From contig CADCEC010000006.1 in NCBI GenBank assembly GCA_902800395.1, positions 1 through 64,000 on the forward strand: DNA of 64,000 nt, in the 5' to 3' direction. Below are positions 42,319 to 50,339 of this stretch, one piece after another. Below the pieces are notes generated by a model, which did no database searches, was not told the origin of the DNA, and saw only the letters and a program-made list of their open reading frames with translations. Made by a program: the position numbers and the translations under genes. Source of the DNA: an uncultured Bacteroidota bacterium (GTDB taxonomy: Bacteria > Bacteroidota > Bacteroidia > Bacteroidales > P3). How positions within the stretch are numbered: the stretch's first letter is position 1; the number at the start of each line of letters is the position of its first letter.

Positions 42319-43119
42319 ATGCAACAGGTTATCATCATCACCGGCGCTTCGTCGGGTTTCGGGAAGGCTACGGCCGAACTCTTGGCCCAGAAAGGGCATA
42401 TCGTCTACGGCCTCTGCCGCCGCGAGATGGAGCATCCCTCCATCCATTACCGCCAATGCGACGTGCGCAACCGCGCGCAGATAGCCACTGTGGTGGCGGA
42501 AATCGTCAAGAAGCAGGGTAGGGTGGACGTGCTGGTGAACAATGCCGGTATGGGCATCGGTGGTGCCCTGGAGCTGGCCACAGAGGAGGAGATAGACCTC
42601 CAGATGGGCACCAACTTCATGGGTTGTGTGAACATGTGCCAGGCTGTGCTGCCCTATATGCGCAAAGCGCGCAAGGGGAAGATTATCAACCTCAGCTCCA
42701 TCGGCGGTGTGATGGGATTGCCCTACCAGGGTTTCTATTCCGCCTCGAAGTTCGCCATCGAGGGCTTCACCGAGGCCCTCAGCGCCGAGGTGCGAGGCTT
42801 CGGCATCAAGGTCTCCATGGTGGAGCCTGGCGACTTCGCCACAGGCTTCACCGGCAGCCGCAAGAACAGCCAGGCCACCCTCGACGATCCCGACTACGGC
42901 CCCATCTTTCGCCGCTCGCTCTCCATCATCGAGAAGGAGGAGAACGGTGGCCTGCAGCCCGAGGTGCTGGCGCGACGCATCACCAAGATGGTGGAACAGA
43001 AGAACCCGCCACTGCGCAAAGTGGTGGCTAACCTCGAGCAAAAGCTCTCCGTGGTCATCAAGCGCGTGCTGACGGGCAACCAGATGGTGGGAATTCTGAG
43101 AGGATACTATAAATCTTGA
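42319..43119 (+). CDS. Short-chain dehydrogenase/reductase
   Basis: The 266-residue protein is a classical SDR: the NAD(P)-binding TGASSGFGKATAELL (residues 8-22), the acidic CDVRNRAQIAT, LVNNAGMGIGGALE, the catalytic serine region INLSSIGGV and the YxxxK motif in FYSASKFAIEGFTEAL. An Arg pair after the second strand (GLCRREME) hints at NADPH preference. The substrate is unknown. It is the only + strand gene in an otherwise - strand island and is followed by a 10-bp tandem repeat. Confidence 0.93.
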   Translation: MQQVIIITGASSGFGKATAELLAQKGHIVYGLCRREMEHPSIHYRQCDVRNRAQIATVVAEIVKKQGRVDVLVNNAGMGIGGALELATEEEIDLQMGTNFMGCVNMCQAVLPYMRKARKGKIINLSSIGGVMGLPYQGFYSASKFAIEGFTEALSAEVRGFGIKVSMVEPGDFATGFTGSRKNSQATLDDPDYGPIFRRSLSIIEKEENGGLQPEVLARRITKMVEQKNPPLRKVVANLEQKLSVVIKRVLTGNQMVGILRGYYKS

Positions 43120-43120
43120 G

Positions 43121-43160
43121 GAGTGAGAGGGAGTGAAAAGGAGTGAGAGGGAGTGAAAGG
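43121..43160. repeat. 10-bp tandem repeat in convergent gap
   Basis: Four decamers (GAGTGAGAGG and GAGTGAAAAG alternating) lie between the convergent SDR and CarboxypepD-type genes. Next to them GGACAATA (43159-43166) pairs with TATTGTCC (43175-43182). Confidence 0.85.
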
Positions 43161-43169
43161 ACAATAGCA

Positions 43170-43853
43170 TTAATTATTGTCCTCTTGAGACCGCTCTTCA
43201 TTATTATCTTCAGATTTCTCAGATTCTTTTTGGGCGACGGGCACGGGGTTCCAGGGTTCGTTGAATAATATCCATATCGGTGGAGTGCGGAGCATGGTAC
43301 GACGATATGGGTTTCTTCCTGTCGGTGTAGGCCACGAAAGGTCAACGTTGGCAGGACCAATGTCAATGAGTTCTTCTCGTCTGCTGAAGTTCCACAACCG
43401 CGGGTCGTTGGGGCTGGTGATGAGGAGGCCCATCTTGTAGAGCATGTTCCGCTTTGCATAGACGCTTACGGTGTTCAGCCACACCATGTCGGGATGCTCG
43501 GCAAGCATGGGGACGCGGGCGGCGGCGCCCGTAGGCGGAGCAACGATGCTGCGAAGCCAGCTGTCGCGTGTCAGACGTAGGTTCTTGTAGCACATCATGG
43601 TGTCACCGAACTGAGTGACCAGCAGGGTGTAGCTGCCCGCCGGCAGGGGCGGCAGTTCGAAGTATCCATCGTAGTCGGTGAGGGCGATACCCATGCTGCG
43701 CCCACCCTGCAGCAGTTGCACATGGCACATGGGAAGCACCCGGCCGTCGACGGTGTTGACGACAACACCCTCCACCGTCAGGCTGTCGGCCTGCGAACGG
43801 GCAGCGACCGCAACCGTCAGCGCTATCAAGGCTATAAGAAAACGTGACTTCAT
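43170..43853 (-). CDS. Exported protein with carboxypeptidase-regulatory-like domain
   Basis: The 227-residue protein has a signal peptide (about 1-20, ending AARSQ) and residues 22-105 form a CarboxypepD_reg-like beta sandwich: LTVEGVVVNTVDGRVLPMC, GIALTDYDGYFELPPLPAGSYTLLVTQFGD. The C-terminal half has PNDPRLWNFSRREELIDIGPANVDLSWPTP and is unassigned. Such domains plug or decorate outer-membrane receptors in Bacteroidota. It starts 10 bases after the stop of a sigma-TM-tail gene and is almost certainly cotranscribed with it, so it is a candidate partner or sensor component of that sigma factor. Confidence 0.8.
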   Translation of the reverse strand: MKSRFLIALIALTVAVAARSQADSLTVEGVVVNTVDGRVLPMCHVQLLQGGRSMGIALTDYDGYFELPPLPAGSYTLLVTQFGDTMMCYKNLRLTRDSWLRSIVAPPTGAAARVPMLAEHPDMVWLNTVSVYAKRNMLYKMGLLITSPNDPRLWNFSRREELIDIGPANVDLSWPTPTGRNPYRRTMLRTPPIWILFNEPWNPVPVAQKESEKSEDNNEERSQEDNN

Positions 43854-43863
43854 AATGGTATTT

Positions 43864-44853
43864 CTATATTCTCATCTTTATCCACAGGGTGTCGCCCACC
43901 GCGAGGTTGTATTGGTAGACGCCGTAGAAGCGGCCTAATTTGGAGGGGATTTCGAAGGTACACATCCCGCGGCAACACTTCGAAGAGACCACGCGGCCGT
44001 ACTTGTCGTAGAAGACCACCCATTCGCCATCCAGGCCGCTGACGGTGAGGATGGTGCCCGTGATGGCGATTGTCGCTGGACGCAGCTGCCTGTCGGAGGG
44101 CAGGATAGGGGCCTCGTCGAAGCTGACCAGTGGTTCTGTCGAGAAGTGGATATGCTCGACGGGGGGCTGCACCTCCCTTGCCTCGGGCGCAGCGACTACC
44201 TCCAAAGACGGCACACTGTCCACATCCTCTTTCACCACGGCGGAGACCGGCGCGGAGACACTGACAGGGACTGTATCCTCCGCCGCCGGCTCGCCGCCAT
44301 TGAAGACCCGATGGCGCCACTGCGGCACCACGGCGACGGCGACAGTGCTGGCCACAAGCAACAAAAGCGTCAGCAACATCGCCTTGCGAGCCTTCCCCAC
44401 CACACGATGCATGCGCTGGTAGACGGTGTCGTGGCTGAGATTCATCAGGTCGGCAATCTCCCTGGTTTTATAGCCATCGAGGTAAAGGCCCACCAGGCGT
44501 TGCTCCTCGGGGCTGAGTGCGGCCATCAGATGCTCTATCTCCTCCTGCCTATGCCTAGTGTCCTCGTCGGCCACAGTCTCCTCCAACAGGGTGGTCAGCG
44601 GCTGCATGGAAGGCTTCTGGAGACGGCGCTGGAGGTCGAGGGTGGAGCGGCACTGCCAGTAGATCCATGCGCGTTTCTCGGCGGGAGTGGCGTCGGGCCG
44701 CAGAGCGTCGAAATGGAGCCACAGGGCGATGGAGACCTCCTGCACCAGGTCGTTGCAGCGGTCCCAGTTGCCTCTGGCCCTGAACCAGCACATGCGCCAC
44801 ACCAACGGGCGGTAGCGCTCCAGCAGCTCGGTATATGCACTCTGTCTGTCCAT
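43864..44853 (-). CDS. ECF-type sigma factor fused to membrane helix and sorting-domain-like tail
   Basis: This 329-residue protein combines a sigma region 2 (YTELLERYRPLVWRMCW to LVQEVSIALWLHFD), a region 4 helix-turn-helix (LSPEEQRLVGLYLDGYKTREIADLMNLSHDTVYQRMHR), one membrane helix right after it (about 158-178, AMLLTLLLLVASTVAVAVVP), an acidic and Pro/Val-rich linker, and a small C-terminal beta domain (ITGTILTVSGLDGEWVVFYDKYGRVVSS...GVYQYNLAVGDTLWIKMRI) that resembles a T9SS type A sorting domain. Predicted topology: sigma part in the cytoplasm, tail in the periplasm. The start at 44853 aligns with the other fusions. The upstream module is at 44861-44894. I infer that release from the membrane is needed for activity. 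Confidence 0.87.
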   Translation of the reverse strand: MDRQSAYTELLERYRPLVWRMCWFRARGNWDRCNDLVQEVSIALWLHFDALRPDATPAEKRAWIYWQCRSTLDLQRRLQKPSMQPLTTLLEETVADEDTRHRQEEIEHLMAALSPEEQRLVGLYLDGYKTREIADLMNLSHDTVYQRMHRVVGKARKAMLLTLLLLVASTVAVAVVPQWRHRVFNGGEPAAEDTVPVSVSAPVSAVVKEDVDSVPSLEVVAAPEAREVQPPVEHIHFSTEPLVSFDEAPILPSDRQLRPATIAITGTILTVSGLDGEWVVFYDKYGRVVSSKCCRGMCTFEIPSKLGRFYGVYQYNLAVGDTLWIKMRI

Positions 44854-44860
44854 CTCTATA

Positions 44861-44911
44861 AATATAATACACATCCAACGCCGAAAATCTGACATTGGAT
44901 GTGCAAAAATA
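44861..44911 (-). promoter_or_regulatory. Shared sigma-regulon module A plus inverted repeat and -7 box
   Basis: On the - strand TGTCAGATTT (44885-44894), 14 bases, then GTATTATATT (44861-44870), ending 7 bases before the sigma ATG. The 9-bp arms CACATCCAA (44870-44878) and TTGGATGTG (44895-44903) flank the first box with a 16-base spacer. Further upstream, TATTTTTG (44904-44911) fits a housekeeping -7 box. Confidence 0.75.
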
Positions 44912-44929
44912 CGAAAAAAATCTTTTTCT

Positions 44930-46432
44930 CTACCTTATCACTATCACTTTCTGCAGCGGGCGGGTGTCGACTTTGACCAGGTAGACACCCGGGGCGGGAA
45001 CCCTCAGGTTGCAGCGACCACGGCCTATTTCCTCAACCACCTGGCGGCCCTCCTGGTCAAAGACCGTCACCGCCTCGCCGAAGACACCTTCGACAACGAT
45101 GCACCTATACCCTGTACTGATGGACACCGCAGGCTGCTCCACCTCGGGCACCGCATCGCAGTCGTCTTGGATATTCGCAAAATAGTTCCAGTAAGGGGCG
45201 TTGCGGTAAGCCGCGACGCTGCCACAGGGGACAATGAGGACAAGGTTGCGGTTCATCTGCTTAAAGGTGTTGGCGAAAGCCACGGGTGGCTCTGGGGCAA
45301 GGGAGACAAGGGTGTCTATGTTGCGGCACTGGAAGAAGGCGGCCTCGCCAATATGAGTGAGACCTGCAGGCAGCGTGAGTTTCGTCAACTCCCAACACTC
45401 GTGGAACGCCGCTGTGTCGATATATACCACCGAAGAGGGGATATTCACCTCCTCCAAGCCTGTGCAGCCGAAGAAGGTTTGGAAACGAATAGTGTCAAGT
45501 CCTTCGGGAAGCCTTATCTTCTTGATGCTTCCAGAATAGTTGTAGCAGAAAGCCATACGTCCGATATACTGCACCGAGTTGGGTACAATTATTGAGTCAA
45601 GATGAGTGCATGAATTGAAAGCCCCATTGTCAATGAATGTCACGCGGCTGCCGAGTTCAATCTTCTTCATGTTGCTATAGTAGAAAGCACCATTGCCGAT
45701 AGACAACTCGGCATCGTCGATGGTTACAGTGGCACTTGGCAAAAAGGCCGAATAGAACGCCGACTTGCCTATATGTTTTACCGTCGAAGGAATGGTAATT
45801 CCCTCCAACCCGTCGCATACTCCGAAAGCCTGATTTCCAATGGTGTCGAGCCCTTCGGGGAGCGTGACGGAGGTCAACGATGATTTGTAGTAGAAGGCTC
45901 GTGTCCCGATAACACGAACAGTTGCAGGCACCACCGCCGAGGTGATGTGACGGCTGGCAGTGAGGCGGGTCTTGCTGTTGTCGGAATAGAAAAGGCTGTC
46001 CTCCTCGTAGCCGTTCACCGTGTTGGCGCCCCAAGGGCTACCGGTGGCGGAGCCGTGATAGATAACATTGGGGACCAGCGAGAAAGCCTTGTCGCCAATG
46101 ACAGTAACCCCGTCGGGGACGGTTACCGTCTCAATCTCCAGATGGCTTTGAAAGGCTTCCTCGGCCACTTCCGTGACAGCGTATCTCACGCCCTCATGTT
46201 CCACGCTGTCGGGCAGCACAAGGTCGGCGTTGTAATGGATATAGTGCGTGTTGTATGACCAAGCGTCGCCACGCACGCTGACGTGGTGCTGCGCCGAGTC
46301 GACGATGGTGCAGAGGAGCGTGTCGCCCTGCGGGGTGACGCTTTGGAAATCGTAGGCCACCTGTGCCTGTGTGGCGGTGACCAAGGCCAACAATGCCGCT
46401 GTCGTAGCGGTCCGTTTCAATGAAATATTCAT
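44930..46432 (-). other. Probable internal translation unit: secreted BspA protein
   Basis: An ATG at 46432, in the frame of the sigma fusion, begins MNISLKRTATTAALLALV and would encode a 500-residue secreted LRR protein with an AQ cleavage site and a type A sorting tail. The sequence just before it (CTAAAAATCGACAGT) is AT-rich as at other starts here. I see no separate promoter, so it may depend on the sigma mRNA. Confidence 0.55.
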
Positions 46433-47269
46433 ACTGTCGATTTTTAGGGTGTCGTTCTCCACGAAGGCCTGCGGGAAGTGTCCCGTGGCCGTGACGGCGT
46501 AGTTGCCGGAGTTGCGGGTGTAGGTGATGGAGCTGTCGTTGCGGCACCAGGTGACGGACCAGCCCTCCATCCCCACGCCCACATACTCCCAGTTCACCAC
46601 CACGTCGGGATCCTGCTTTTCCTCGCTGACGCTGTCGGTCGCCGAGGGGAGGGCTGGGGAGACCGGCGCGGGGACACTGACAGGGACCGTGTCCTCCGCT
46701 GCCGAAAACCCGCTGCCGAAAACCCGCTGGCGCCACTGCGGCACCACGGCGATGGCGACAGTGCTGGCCACAAGCAACAGAAACAACGCCAGCAATGCCT
46801 TGCGAGCCTTCCCCAGGGCACGGTGCAGGCGCTGGTAGACAACCTCGCGGCTAAGGCCCATAATCGAGGCTATCTCCTTGGGGCGATAGCCCTCGATGTG
46901 AAGGCGCACCAACTCCTGTTCCGCGGGGCTGAGGGCGGCCATCAGGTGCTCCATCTCCTCTTTCTGCGCCAGCAGGTCGTCGGCAGCCACCGTGTCGGCC
47001 ACCATGGCCGTCAGCGGCAGCAGCGACGGGCGCTCCTTGCGCCGCTGCAGGTCGAGCACCGAGCGTGTCCACCAGCGGACCCAGGCCTTCTCCTCCTGGA
47101 GCACCGCGTCGGGCCGCAACTCGTCGAAGTGAATCCACAGCGTGATGGAGACCTCCTGCAGCAGGTCCTTGCAGCGGCTCCTGTTGCCGCGGGCGGACTT
47201 CCAGCACAAGGCCCACACCATCCTCCGGTGGCGCTCCAGCAGTTCGGTATATGCACTATGACGGCTCAT
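44930..47269 (-). CDS. Sigma factor-TM protein fused in frame to a BspA-like surface protein
   Basis: The 779-residue open frame has two parts. Residues 1-279: sigma region 2 (about 8-78), region 4 (about 113-152, LSPAEQELVRLHIEGYRPKEI), a membrane helix (about 158-177, ALLALFLLLVASTVAIAVVP) and a periplasmic linker with VVVNWEYVGVGMEGWSV. Residues 280-779 look like a complete BspA-like protein: its own Met and signal peptide (TTAALLALVTATQAQ), LRR_5 repeats (ALPNSVQYIGRMAF-type) and a T9SS type A tail (EAVTVFDQEGRQVV, GVYLVKVDTRPLQKVIVIR). A signal peptide in the middle of a protein is hard to reconcile with one chain: its orientation would be reversed after the first helix. Internal initiation at 46432 or a recent loss of a stop codon is more likely. 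The module upstream is at 47274-47307. Confidence 0.85.
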   Translation of the reverse strand: MSRHSAYTELLERHRRMVWALCWKSARGNRSRCKDLLQEVSITLWIHFDELRPDAVLQEEKAWVRWWTRSVLDLQRRKERPSLLPLTAMVADTVAADDLLAQKEEMEHLMAALSPAEQELVRLHIEGYRPKEIASIMGLSREVVYQRLHRALGKARKALLALFLLLVASTVAIAVVPQWRQRVFGSGFSAAEDTVPVSVPAPVSPALPSATDSVSEEKQDPDVVVNWEYVGVGMEGWSVTWCRNDSSITYTRNSGNYAVTATGHFPQAFVENDTLKIDSMNISLKRTATTAALLALVTATQAQVAYDFQSVTPQGDTLLCTIVDSAQHHVSVRGDAWSYNTHYIHYNADLVLPDSVEHEGVRYAVTEVAEEAFQSHLEIETVTVPDGVTVIGDKAFSLVPNVIYHGSATGSPWGANTVNGYEEDSLFYSDNSKTRLTASRHITSAVVPATVRVIGTRAFYYKSSLTSVTLPEGLDTIGNQAFGVCDGLEGITIPSTVKHIGKSAFYSAFLPSATVTIDDAELSIGNGAFYYSNMKKIELGSRVTFIDNGAFNSCTHLDSIIVPNSVQYIGRMAFCYNYSGSIKKIRLPEGLDTIRFQTFFGCTGLEEVNIPSSVVYIDTAAFHECWELTKLTLPAGLTHIGEAAFFQCRNIDTLVSLAPEPPVAFANTFKQMNRNLVLIVPCGSVAAYRNAPYWNYFANIQDDCDAVPEVEQPAVSISTGYRCIVVEGVFGEAVTVFDQEGRQVVEEIGRGRCNLRVPAPGVYLVKVDTRPLQKVIVIR

Positions 47270-47273
47270 ACAC

Positions 47274-47324
47274 TAACTAATACACCTCCGACACCCTAAA
47301 TCTGACATCGGAGGTGCAAAAATA
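47274..47324 (-). promoter_or_regulatory. Shared sigma-regulon module B plus inverted repeat and -7 box
   Basis: On the - strand TGTCAGATTT (47298-47307), 14 bases, then GTATTAGTTA (47274-47283), 4 bases before the sigma ATG. The arms CACCTCCGA (47283-47291) and TCGGAGGTG (47308-47316), spacer 16, are the counterpart of module A with two compensated base changes. TATTTTTG (47317-47324) lies upstream. Confidence 0.75.
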
Positions 47325-47336
47325 TGAAAAAAATTT

Positions 47337-48248
47337 CTATTTGTCCTGCACCAGGCGCAGCGAGAAGGCGTTGCTGCGGCCCTCGCCGTCGCTGGGATAA
47401 AGCATGTTGTCGTTGAAGAGGAGGCCAAGGGCACAATCGGGATATTCGGCACCGTATGGTGACACTGACCAATAGACCCCGTACTGGTTCTCATAGTTGA
47501 AGAAGGTGTACTGCCGGTATCCCGCCGCAGGCAGGAAGATGGCTCCGGCAGCCTCCAGGCGTTCCCACTGCTCCATGGTGTATACGTTGGAGTTGAAGCC
47601 ACTATGGGCAGGAGTGAAGCTGATGCCGTCGGGAGCCGTCCACTCGTCGGGCAGGAGGATGAGACCCTTGTAGCGGTCATCGATGGTGGCACGGCCCCAT
47701 TTGCTGGGGCGATTGCCGCCACCGAAGAGATAGGCCCACTCCACATTGGTAAGCGTACGCCACATGCCCGTCTGGTTGCCGCCATTCGCGATGGAGTTGT
47801 ACACGCCCCAGTCGGCATTGGCGTAATCGCCCGTAAGGCTGTTCTGCCAGCTGCCGCCGGGCTGGTAGTCGGCATCGTCGATACTGACAGACCACGGCTG
47901 GTAGGCGTTGGCACCGCTCTCCCATCCGCTGGTACCCCAGCCGAAACAGTCAATCCAGCCTTCGTTGCTTGGAGAGATTTGGGTGTTGGCCGCACCCATC
48001 ACCTCATACTGCTTCGCGGCGAAACGCCAGGTGTCGGTCGAGGCCTGATACTGCAGGTTGCCCCGCGAGATGCGCACCTGCCTGTTCGCCGCCACCGAGA
48101 AGAGCGCCTTGCTGGCACCGTTGGCATCGAAGGGGTCTGTCGTCTCTGTCTGGGTCGGCTCATCGATGTTTTTGTCTTTCTCGCAGCCCGTCAGCAGCAT
48201 TGCGCCCAGGGCGAGGACGGCGAGGGATTTGATGATGTTGTGTGTCAT
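47337..48248 (-). CDS. Lipoprotein of a Bacteroidales paralogous family
   Basis: The 303-residue protein carries a lipoprotein signal (LAVLALGAMLLTGC, cysteine at 22). The mature part has the pattern RQVRISRGNLQYQASTDTWRFA, YEVMGAANTQISPSNEGWIDCFGWGTSG, ADWGVYNSIANGGNQTGMWRTLTNVEWAYLF and a C-terminal YWSVSPYG...AFSLRLVQ. I recognise this as a common but unnamed cell-surface family in Bacteroidales, similar in layout to Fibrobacter major paralogous domains. Its function is unknown; it is likely surface-exposed. The upstream region contains the 24-bp hairpin array at 48288-48398 rather than a visible housekeeping promoter. Confidence 0.8.
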   Translation of the reverse strand: MTHNIIKSLAVLALGAMLLTGCEKDKNIDEPTQTETTDPFDANGASKALFSVAANRQVRISRGNLQYQASTDTWRFAAKQYEVMGAANTQISPSNEGWIDCFGWGTSGWESGANAYQPWSVSIDDADYQPGGSWQNSLTGDYANADWGVYNSIANGGNQTGMWRTLTNVEWAYLFGGGNRPSKWGRATIDDRYKGLILLPDEWTAPDGISFTPAHSGFNSNVYTMEQWERLEAAGAIFLPAAGYRQYTFFNYENQYGVYWSVSPYGAEYPDCALGLLFNDNMLYPSDGEGRSNAFSLRLVQDK

Positions 48249-48287
48249 ATTGAATCTGTTTTAAAGAGTGTGTTTTCAATCTTAAAA

Positions 48288-48398
48288 CGATACCTCGTAT
48301 CGTATGCCAATCGATACCTCGTATCGTATGGTAATCATTACCTCGTATCGTATGGGTATCGATACCTCGTATCGTATGGTGGTCGATACCTCGTATCG
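48288..48398. repeat. Array of five 24-bp hairpin repeats
   Basis: The unit CGATACCTCGTATCGTATG plus 5 variable bases recurs at 48288, 48312, 48336, 48360 and 48384 with an exact 24-base period. The core CGATAC-CTC-GTATCG is self-complementary; copy 3 starts CATTAC. The array lies in the 171-base gap between the 48420 gene and the start of the lipoprotein gene. Confidence 0.92.
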
Positions 48399-48419
48399 TT
48401 TCACATGCCCTTCTAATGC

Positions 48420-50231
48420 TTACTTCATTACTACGATTTTCCGCGCCGGGCGGTCGCCGACCTTCACTATATAGACCCCCGAGGGGATTGCCTGATTGCT
48501 TGATTGCTTGAATGTCTGAATGAGGCGGCCGGTGATGTCATAGATGCGGACGGTCTCGCCATCGGCTCCCTCGACGATGATGCGGTCACCGAGGGTATAG
48601 ATGTTGATGCTCTCCACGTCGGGGTCGCCGATGCCCACGCTGCAGTCCTCGACATAGCGGTCGGCAAATTCTTGCCAGTAGCTGTCGGACAGCCAGGCAT
48701 CGAGGTTGCCACAAATGGCGATGGTATCTATCCGGCCTATCATGTAGAGGGGCCCTTCGCCCTTGATGGCAGGGGGCAAACCGCCGGTGAAGCGTATCTT
48801 TTGGATGTTGGCGCTCTCGAAAACAGCGGTGCCCAGGGTGTCCACCTGTCCGTGGAAGGTCACCGAGCGCAGATTGTTGGTGCACGCACCGAAAGCACAA
48901 TCGCCAACCTTCCTCAGCGATGCCGGGAGGTCAAGATTGGTAACATGCGATTGACTCATTTGCGACAATGCCCAGAAAGCATAGTCGCCAATCTCCTCAA
49001 CGTCGTTGTTCCAGGTGACGGAGCTGAGTTTTATGCATGAGTTGAAGGCCTCTTTGGGGATGATGCGCAGCGAGTCGGGGATGACGATGGAGGTCAGCGC
49101 ATAGCAGTGCTCGAACGCACCCTGTCCCATCGAGAGCAGCGTCTGCGGCATGGTGACGCTGGCCAGCCGGTCGTTCTCCGAGAAAGCTTTCCGGCCTATC
49201 GACTTCATGTGCGTCGGCAGTGTGATGCTAGTAATCTTGCAGCCGTTGAAGCAGTTTTCGGTGATGTCGGTCACACTCTCGGGGATGGTGATATTCCGCA
49301 CCCAAGTGTTGTTCTCGAAGCCGCCCAAGACCTTCAGGTTGGGATTGAGAGTCACCGTGGCGCCCGACTTGTGGCACGAGACCAGCGTGTCGTAGTCGCT
49401 GCTGTATACCATCAGGCCGTCCATCACATAATGTGTGTTGCCGCTGGCGATGGAGAGGTTGCTCATCTGCGGACAGTAGGAGAAGGGGTTGACGCCGATA
49501 TGTGTCACCGTAGAGGGGACGACAATACCGTCGACCGTCGAGCAGCAGTTGAATGCGAAGTCGCCGATGGAAACCAATCCTTCGGGCAGTGTGACCGAGG
49601 TGATGTGGCTGCAAAAGCCGAAAGCCATCTTGCCAAGATGCTGCACGAATTGTGGCACCGCGACGGCTCCCGTCTCACCACTGGGCACGATGCAGAGCGT
49701 CAGGCTGTCCTTGCTGTAGAGCCAGCCGTCGATGGAACGGTAGCGGGGATTGCCCTCGTCCACCGTGATGCTGGTCAGGTTCCGTGCCCAGAAAGAGCAC
49801 TCGTCATACTCTTCAAAACAGGCAGGCAGGTGCAACGACGAGATGCTGGAGTAGAGGAAGGCGTGGTCGTCGATGCGGCGCAACGAGTCGGGCAGCTGCA
49901 GCGTCGTGAATGTGCAGTTGTAGAAACAATGCGACCCGATGCTACGAATGGTTGGCGGAAGCGTGAGGCTGGTCATGGTGGTGCAACTCTCGAAAGCAGT
50001 TTCAGCCAGTGCCGTCACTGTGTAGGTGTTGCCGTCATATTCCACCGTCTGTGGAATGACAATGGAGCCGCTGTAGGGGGTGTTGTGCAGATAATAGTTC
50101 GACAACACTTCGACGGTCTGCCCGGATGTGATGCCGTAGACGATACCGTCCGATTCGAAATACTGCGCCTTTGCCATTGCAGGCAACAGAAGGGCGGTGA
50201 AAGCGATGAATTTAATGATACGATGTTTCAT
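48420..50231 (-). CDS. BspA-like leucine-rich-repeat surface protein in the sigma regulon
   Basis: I start the gene at 50231 (MKHRIIKFIAFTALLLPAM, cleavage near AKAQ), giving 603 residues; an upstream in-frame ATG at 50258 is possible. After a short N-terminal domain with YTVTALAETAFESC come a dozen or more LRR_5 repeats (LPPTIRSIGSHCFYNC-like), then a type A sorting tail (INIYTLGDRIIVEGADGETVRIYDITGRLI, GVYIVKVGDRPARKIVV). It should be secreted by T9SS and surface-attached. The tail contains a CAAGCAAT-family insert (48487-48518). The module TGTCAAATTT-N14-GTATTATATT, shared with the three sigma fusions, lies 43-76 bases upstream, which makes this gene the best candidate target of those sigma factors. 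Confidence 0.9.
   Translation of the reverse strand: MKHRIIKFIAFTALLLPAMAKAQYFESDGIVYGITSGQTVEVLSNYYLHNTPYSGSIVIPQTVEYDGNTYTVTALAETAFESCTTMTSLTLPPTIRSIGSHCFYNCTFTTLQLPDSLRRIDDHAFLYSSISSLHLPACFEEYDECSFWARNLTSITVDEGNPRYRSIDGWLYSKDSLTLCIVPSGETGAVAVPQFVQHLGKMAFGFCSHITSVTLPEGLVSIGDFAFNCCSTVDGIVVPSTVTHIGVNPFSYCPQMSNLSIASGNTHYVMDGLMVYSSDYDTLVSCHKSGATVTLNPNLKVLGGFENNTWVRNITIPESVTDITENCFNGCKITSITLPTHMKSIGRKAFSENDRLASVTMPQTLLSMGQGAFEHCYALTSIVIPDSLRIIPKEAFNSCIKLSSVTWNNDVEEIGDYAFWALSQMSQSHVTNLDLPASLRKVGDCAFGACTNNLRSVTFHGQVDTLGTAVFESANIQKIRFTGGLPPAIKGEGPLYMIGRIDTIAICGNLDAWLSDSYWQEFADRYVEDCSVGIGDPDVESINIYTLGDRIIVEGADGETVRIYDITGRLIQTFKQSSNQAIPSGVYIVKVGDRPARKIVVMK
48487..48518 (-). repeat. In-frame CAAGCAAT-family repeat in BspA sorting domain
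   Basis: Four octamers (on the coding strand CAGACATT, CAAGCAAT twice, CAGGCAAT) encode KQSSNQAI-like residues in the turn before GVYIVKVGD of the sorting domain. It is the same unit as in metG and the U32 gene. Confidence 0.88.
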
Positions 50232-50273
50232 GATTTGTATGATTTTGTTGTTAATCATTTCAGCTCTTCTACA

Positions 50274-50307
50274 AATATAATACACCCCTAACACCCAAAA
50301 TTTGACA
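50274..50307 (-). promoter_or_regulatory. Shared sigma-regulon module C (before BspA gene)
   Basis: On the - strand TGTCAAATTT (50298-50307), 14 bases, then GTATTATATT (50274-50283) continuing TG, which makes TATATTTG. The BspA start is about 42 bases downstream, a normal promoter-to-start distance. The flanking inverted repeat of modules A and B is not preserved here. Confidence 0.75.
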
Positions 50308-50339
50308 TCGGATGAGAAAAAAGATTTAGATGATATCGT

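Noticed and set aside
44930-47269. Frameshift or assembly error joining two genes
   Set aside because: Not fully excluded, but the frame is unbroken on both sides of the junction and the linker reads as normal coding sequence, so it is reported as a real fusion or dual-start ORF.
48288-48398. Array considered as a CRISPR
   Set aside because: The repeat period is only 24 bases with about 5 variable bases, no spacers of 25-40 bases and no cas genes.
47604-48416. Plus-strand frame of 270 residues ending in RYLVSYG repeats
   Set aside because: It is antisense to the lipoprotein gene and is extended only because the 24-bp array is a multiple of three. There is no promoter or domain.
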